Positions 14,110 to 16,668 of a stretch of DNA of 16,668 bases are shown in pieces. The stretch is from contig VFFY01000019.1 in NCBI GenBank assembly GCA_009392675.1, forward strand, positions 1 through 16,668, read 5' to 3'. Each line of letters begins with the position of its first letter. Position 1 is the stretch's first letter. The notes under the pieces are model-generated. The model was not told the origin of the DNA. It made no database searches and worked only from the letters and a program-made list of their open reading frames with translations. This DNA is from SAR202 cluster bacterium (GTDB lineage Bacteria; Chloroflexota; Dehalococcoidia; Lucifugimonadales; UBA826). A program made the position numbers and the translations under genes.

Positions 14110-14868
14110 GTGTCTGCCAAAGTTTCCTTATTTGCAACATGTGTCCTCAATAATTTCTATCCCGATGTTGCGTTTAGTGTGGTTCGGGTTTTGAGTAAAT
14201 TGGGAGTAGATGTTACCGTTCGGCAGGATCAAACGTGCTGTGGACAGCCCTTTTTCAATTCTGGACATTGGAACGATTCATCCAAGTTGATGAGAAAATT
14301 TGTCGAAAGCTATTCTGGTGGCAAAGAAGATATAGTGTTACCGTCAGGGTCATGTACTAGCATGGTAAGGAATCATTATCTTGAAGTATGCAATGAGGAT
14401 GACATTGGTGGAATAAGAGATGTGTCAGGCAGGACTTTTGAATTCACAGAGTATATAACTAGAGAACTGGGTATATCTGACCTGACCCCGTTCCAATCTA
14501 CCATAAATAAAAAAATTAATGTGACGTATCATGAATCTTGCCATCTCAAAAGGGAATTGGGTGTTTCCAATGAACCGATTGATCTTCTACGTTCACTTGA
14601 AAATGTAACATTAATGGATATGGATCAACCTGAAGTTTGTTGCGGTTTTGGAGGCACCTTCGCTACAAAATATCCGGAAATATCCACCGCTATGGGCGAA
14701 GAAAAAGTCGCTAATATAGTGAAAAGTGGCGCCGATATCGTTACTGCATCAGACATGAGTTGCTTGATGCATATTGACGGGCTGATTGCACGAAAAAATA
14801 TTCCCCTCAAAAGCATGCATATTTCTCAAGTAATAGAGCAATCTTTAAATATGGAATGTCAAAAATGA
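14110..14868 (+). CDS. lutA: LutA/LldE-like lactate utilisation protein, two CCG domains
   Basis: A 252-residue cysteine-rich protein with two CCG domains (PF02754). The first has C11, the CCGQP pair at 43-44 and C82 in SGSCTS. The second has C144 in HESCHLKRELG, the CCGFGGTF pair at 177-178 and C218 in DMSCLMH. Such domains bind non-cubane iron-sulfur clusters, as in heterodisulfide reductase subunit B. Family knowledge: LutA works with LutB and LutC in oxidation of L-lactate to pyruvate, passing electrons to the membrane. The start is GTG 14110 with AAGAGGA upstream. Its stop overlaps the lutB start as ATGA, indicating translational coupling. Because related CCG proteins serve in glycolate and other oxidases, lactate as substrate is likely but not proven. 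Confidence 0.87.
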   Translation: MSAKVSLFATCVLNNFYPDVAFSVVRVLSKLGVDVTVRQDQTCCGQPFFNSGHWNDSSKLMRKFVESYSGGKEDIVLPSGSCTSMVRNHYLEVCNEDDIGGIRDVSGRTFEFTEYITRELGISDLTPFQSTINKKINVTYHESCHLKRELGVSNEPIDLLRSLENVTLMDMDQPEVCCGFGGTFATKYPEISTAMGEEKVANIVKSGADIVTASDMSCLMHIDGLIARKNIPLKSMHISQVIEQSLNMECQK

Positions 14869-16298
14869 AACCAGAGACGAAAAATTTCAATTTGAAATCC
14901 AAAGAAACCTTACTGGATCCTCAGATTCAGGAGAATTTGTCTGGACTTTATGGAGGGTTTCATAGTGCGCGTATCAAAGCATCTTCAGATACTGCTGATT
15001 GGGAAGAATTGCAAATAAAAGGTAGGGAGATCAAAAAACATGTAATAAATCATTTAGATCAGTATTTGGAGTTATTGGAATCTAACGTGATCTCCTCTGG
15101 TGGGCATGTTCATTTCGCGGAGACCGCTGAAGATGCGACTCAATACGTCGTAAAGCTAGCGAAGAAGAAAGGGGTAAAGACGGTTGTAAAAAGTAAATCT
15201 ATGTTGTCAGAGGAAATGTCGCTCAACGAGGAATTGATCAAGCATGGAATAGACCCATATGAGACTGACTTGGGCGAATACATTGTGCAGCTGGCGGAAG
15301 AGACTCCGTACCACATTATTGCCCCAGCAATACATAAATCCAGGCAAGAAGTGTCTAAATTGTTCGCGGATAAAATCGGTACAAACCATACGGAGAATAT
15401 AGAAACTTTAACCTCAGAGGCTCGAGACCAATTAAGGGATAAATTTATTCAAGCTGATATGGGAATAACTGGGGGCAATTTTTTGGTAGCTGAAACTGGC
15501 ACACTGGCCTTGGTATCCAACGAAGGTAATGGTCGCATGTGTACCTCAATGCCTCCTATACATGTCGCTATTGTTGGCATGGAAAAAATTATCCCATCTA
15601 TGGAAGATTTGGGCACATTTTTACGTTTGCTTATAAGGTCGGCAACGGGCCAGTGGATCTCAAGTTACGTGACCATGATTTCGGGACCACGGGAAAGTAC
15701 TGATATAGACGGGCCAGAAGAGTTTCACTTGGTCATCGTAGACAATGGTAGATCTAAAATGCTGGCTGACCCTCATTTGAGGGAGGCATTATATTGCCTG
15801 AGATGCGGGGCATGTTTAAACGCATGCCCCGTTTACAGGAAAGTTGGAGGACATTCCTACGGTTGGGTTTATCCGGGGCCAATCGGGGCTATTGTGTCAC
15901 CTATTTTAACAGGGTTGTCAGATGCTAAAGATCTGCCCTTTGCTTCCAGTTTATGCGGGGCTTGTAAAGAGGCATGTCCGGTAAAAATAGATATTCCTAG
16001 GATGCTTCTATATTTACGTAATCAGCTTGCGGAAGGTAAGAACTATCCAGATCAGCGCTCGGTTGGATTTTTGGAACGGGTTGCTTCCAAATTCATGTCT
16101 TCTTTGCTATCAAGTAATAAGGCAGTTGGCTTTTTTCTGAAAGCGGCCAACTTGATTGCAACCATAGCTCCTTTTGTTCGTAAGCCATTCCCGCCTTCAT
16201 GGACAAAAAGCAGGGAATCCCCAACGTTGGCAAAAAAGACATTTGTGGATCAATGGGTTTCTTTAGATTTAGACGGGTCTTTACGCAAAAAGCATTAA
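14865..16298 (+). CDS. lutB: LutB/LldF-like iron-sulfur protein, LUD domain plus ferredoxin domain
   Basis: A protein of 477 residues, the normal length for LutB. The N-terminal two thirds form the LUD domain (PF02589), with ITGGNFLVAETGTLALVSNEGN at about 201-222 as its core. After it comes a ferredoxin region with CLRCGACLNACPVY (C311, C314, C317, C321) and CGACKEACPVKIDIP (C364, C367, C371). The basic C-terminal tail is as in LutB. It should transfer electrons between LutA and other partners during lactate oxidation. I choose the ATG at 14865, which overlaps the lutA stop as ATGA; an in-frame ATG at 14856 is also possible. No lutC follows: the next gene is convergent, and no permease or regulator is in view. 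Confidence 0.9.
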   Translation: MKPETKNFNLKSKETLLDPQIQENLSGLYGGFHSARIKASSDTADWEELQIKGREIKKHVINHLDQYLELLESNVISSGGHVHFAETAEDATQYVVKLAKKKGVKTVVKSKSMLSEEMSLNEELIKHGIDPYETDLGEYIVQLAEETPYHIIAPAIHKSRQEVSKLFADKIGTNHTENIETLTSEARDQLRDKFIQADMGITGGNFLVAETGTLALVSNEGNGRMCTSMPPIHVAIVGMEKIIPSMEDLGTFLRLLIRSATGQWISSYVTMISGPRESTDIDGPEEFHLVIVDNGRSKMLADPHLREALYCLRCGACLNACPVYRKVGGHSYGWVYPGPIGAIVSPILTGLSDAKDLPFASSLCGACKEACPVKIDIPRMLLYLRNQLAEGKNYPDQRSVGFLERVASKFMSSLLSSNKAVGFFLKAANLIATIAPFVRKPFPPSWTKSRESPTLAKKTFVDQWVSLDLDGSLRKKH

Positions 16299-16304
16299 CC
16301 CGAT

Positions 16305-16668
16305 TTAGGACACCTTCGTTTTTTGGCGTATTAACTGCAATAGCTCTGTTACTGAACTGACAGGGAGTTCGCAAACATAATTTTCGCATAAGTAAGCCAT
16401 TGCTATATCAGTTTCCGGTTCGCGGTCGTTAAGTAGGGGATAGGTATTCCATTTGTTCCTAGTTTTTTCTGTGTGGCTGAAATAGGCGTTCCCACAAAAA
16501 ATATGATTAGGGATATAGGACTCGTATAAACAATCACGCATTTTCAGGGCATGTTTGGGGTCATCTGCAATAATTGCTATTTCGATAGTTGGGTAAATAT
16601 AGGAATCGTAAATGCATAACCAATTGCCAAAGGACACGGGATGCTCACTTGCGATAGTTGCAATGGAC
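16305..16668 (-). CDS. C-terminal end of a YyaL/SSP411-like protein (thioredoxin-like DUF255 family), cut by window edge
   Basis: About 121 codons are visible; the frame is open to the last base and enters from beyond the window. The C-terminus reads AMAYLCENYVCELPVSSVTELLQLI, which matches the end of the large YyaL/spermatogenesis-associated protein 20 family (usually AYVC-x(4)-C followed by P). Further upstream, HPVSFGNWLCIYDSYIYP fits the helical toroid of the same family. Full-length members carry an N-terminal thioredoxin-like domain and an (alpha/alpha) barrel like N-acylglucosamine epimerase; their activity is unclear. It is convergent with lutB, six bases apart. Confidence 0.8.
   Translation of the reverse strand, partial: SIATIASEHPVSFGNWLCIYDSYIYPTIEIAIIADDPKHALKMRDCLYESYIPNHIFCGNAYFSHTEKTRNKWNTYPLLNDREPETDIAMAYLCENYVCELPVSSVTELLQLIRQKTKVS

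Noticed and set aside
1..16668. CRISPR array, insertion sequence, prophage or integrase
   Set aside because: I saw no regularly spaced repeats, transposase or integrase motifs, or terminal inverted repeats. The tRNA 3' end at 5579 is not followed by an integrase gene.

Overview
The window is a compact, moderately AT-rich bacterial chromosome segment. It holds 16 whole protein genes, two genes cut by the window edges and one tRNA gene. Three things suggest a free-living, probably marine bacterium of the SAR202 / Dehalococcoidia (Chloroflexota) type: a paired DUF1501/DUF1800 cassette, a LutA/LutB pair, and a UGSC-type selenoprotein beside a selenocysteine tRNA. This is inferred from gene content; no rRNA or phylogenetic marker is present to settle it.

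Layout. 1-2998 (minus): a three-gene GldA-GldF-GldG-like ABC export operon, with the GldG-like gene running off the left edge. 3224-5438 (plus): a NifS/IscS cysteine desulfurase, a small DUF4352-like lipoprotein and a thioredoxin. 5482-5579 (plus): a selenocysteine tRNA (selC) with anticodon UCA, a 6-bp D stem, a long variable arm and an encoded CCA. 5609-7782 (plus): a SirB1/transglutaminase-like protein, an EVE-domain protein and a maleylpyruvate-isomerase-family (DinB-fold) protein. 7797-9418 (minus): a 340-residue protein of a family I cannot name, followed by a UGSC-family protein whose frame is interrupted by one in-frame UGA. 9621-13270 (plus): DUF1501, DUF1800 and an NHL-repeat propeller in one row. 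13274-13711 (minus): a VOC/glyoxalase-fold enzyme. 13796-16298 (plus): a tiny membrane protein, then LutA and LutB. 16305-16668 (minus): the C-terminus of a YyaL/SSP411 (DUF255) protein.

The main story is selenium. The frame at 7797-8330 continues through a UGA in the context D-U-G-S-C-S-S-C. Twelve nucleotides after that UGA lies a perfect 7-bp hairpin with loop GUG, with the size, position and loop expected of a bacterial SECIS element. The tRNA that would decode the UGA lies about 2.5 kb away on the other strand. A NifS-like desulfurase, which could mobilise selenium, and a thioredoxin, which could reduce a selenoprotein, lie just beyond the tRNA. The 340-residue gene directly upstream of the selenoprotein gene is probably its partner. 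selA, selB and selD are not in the window.
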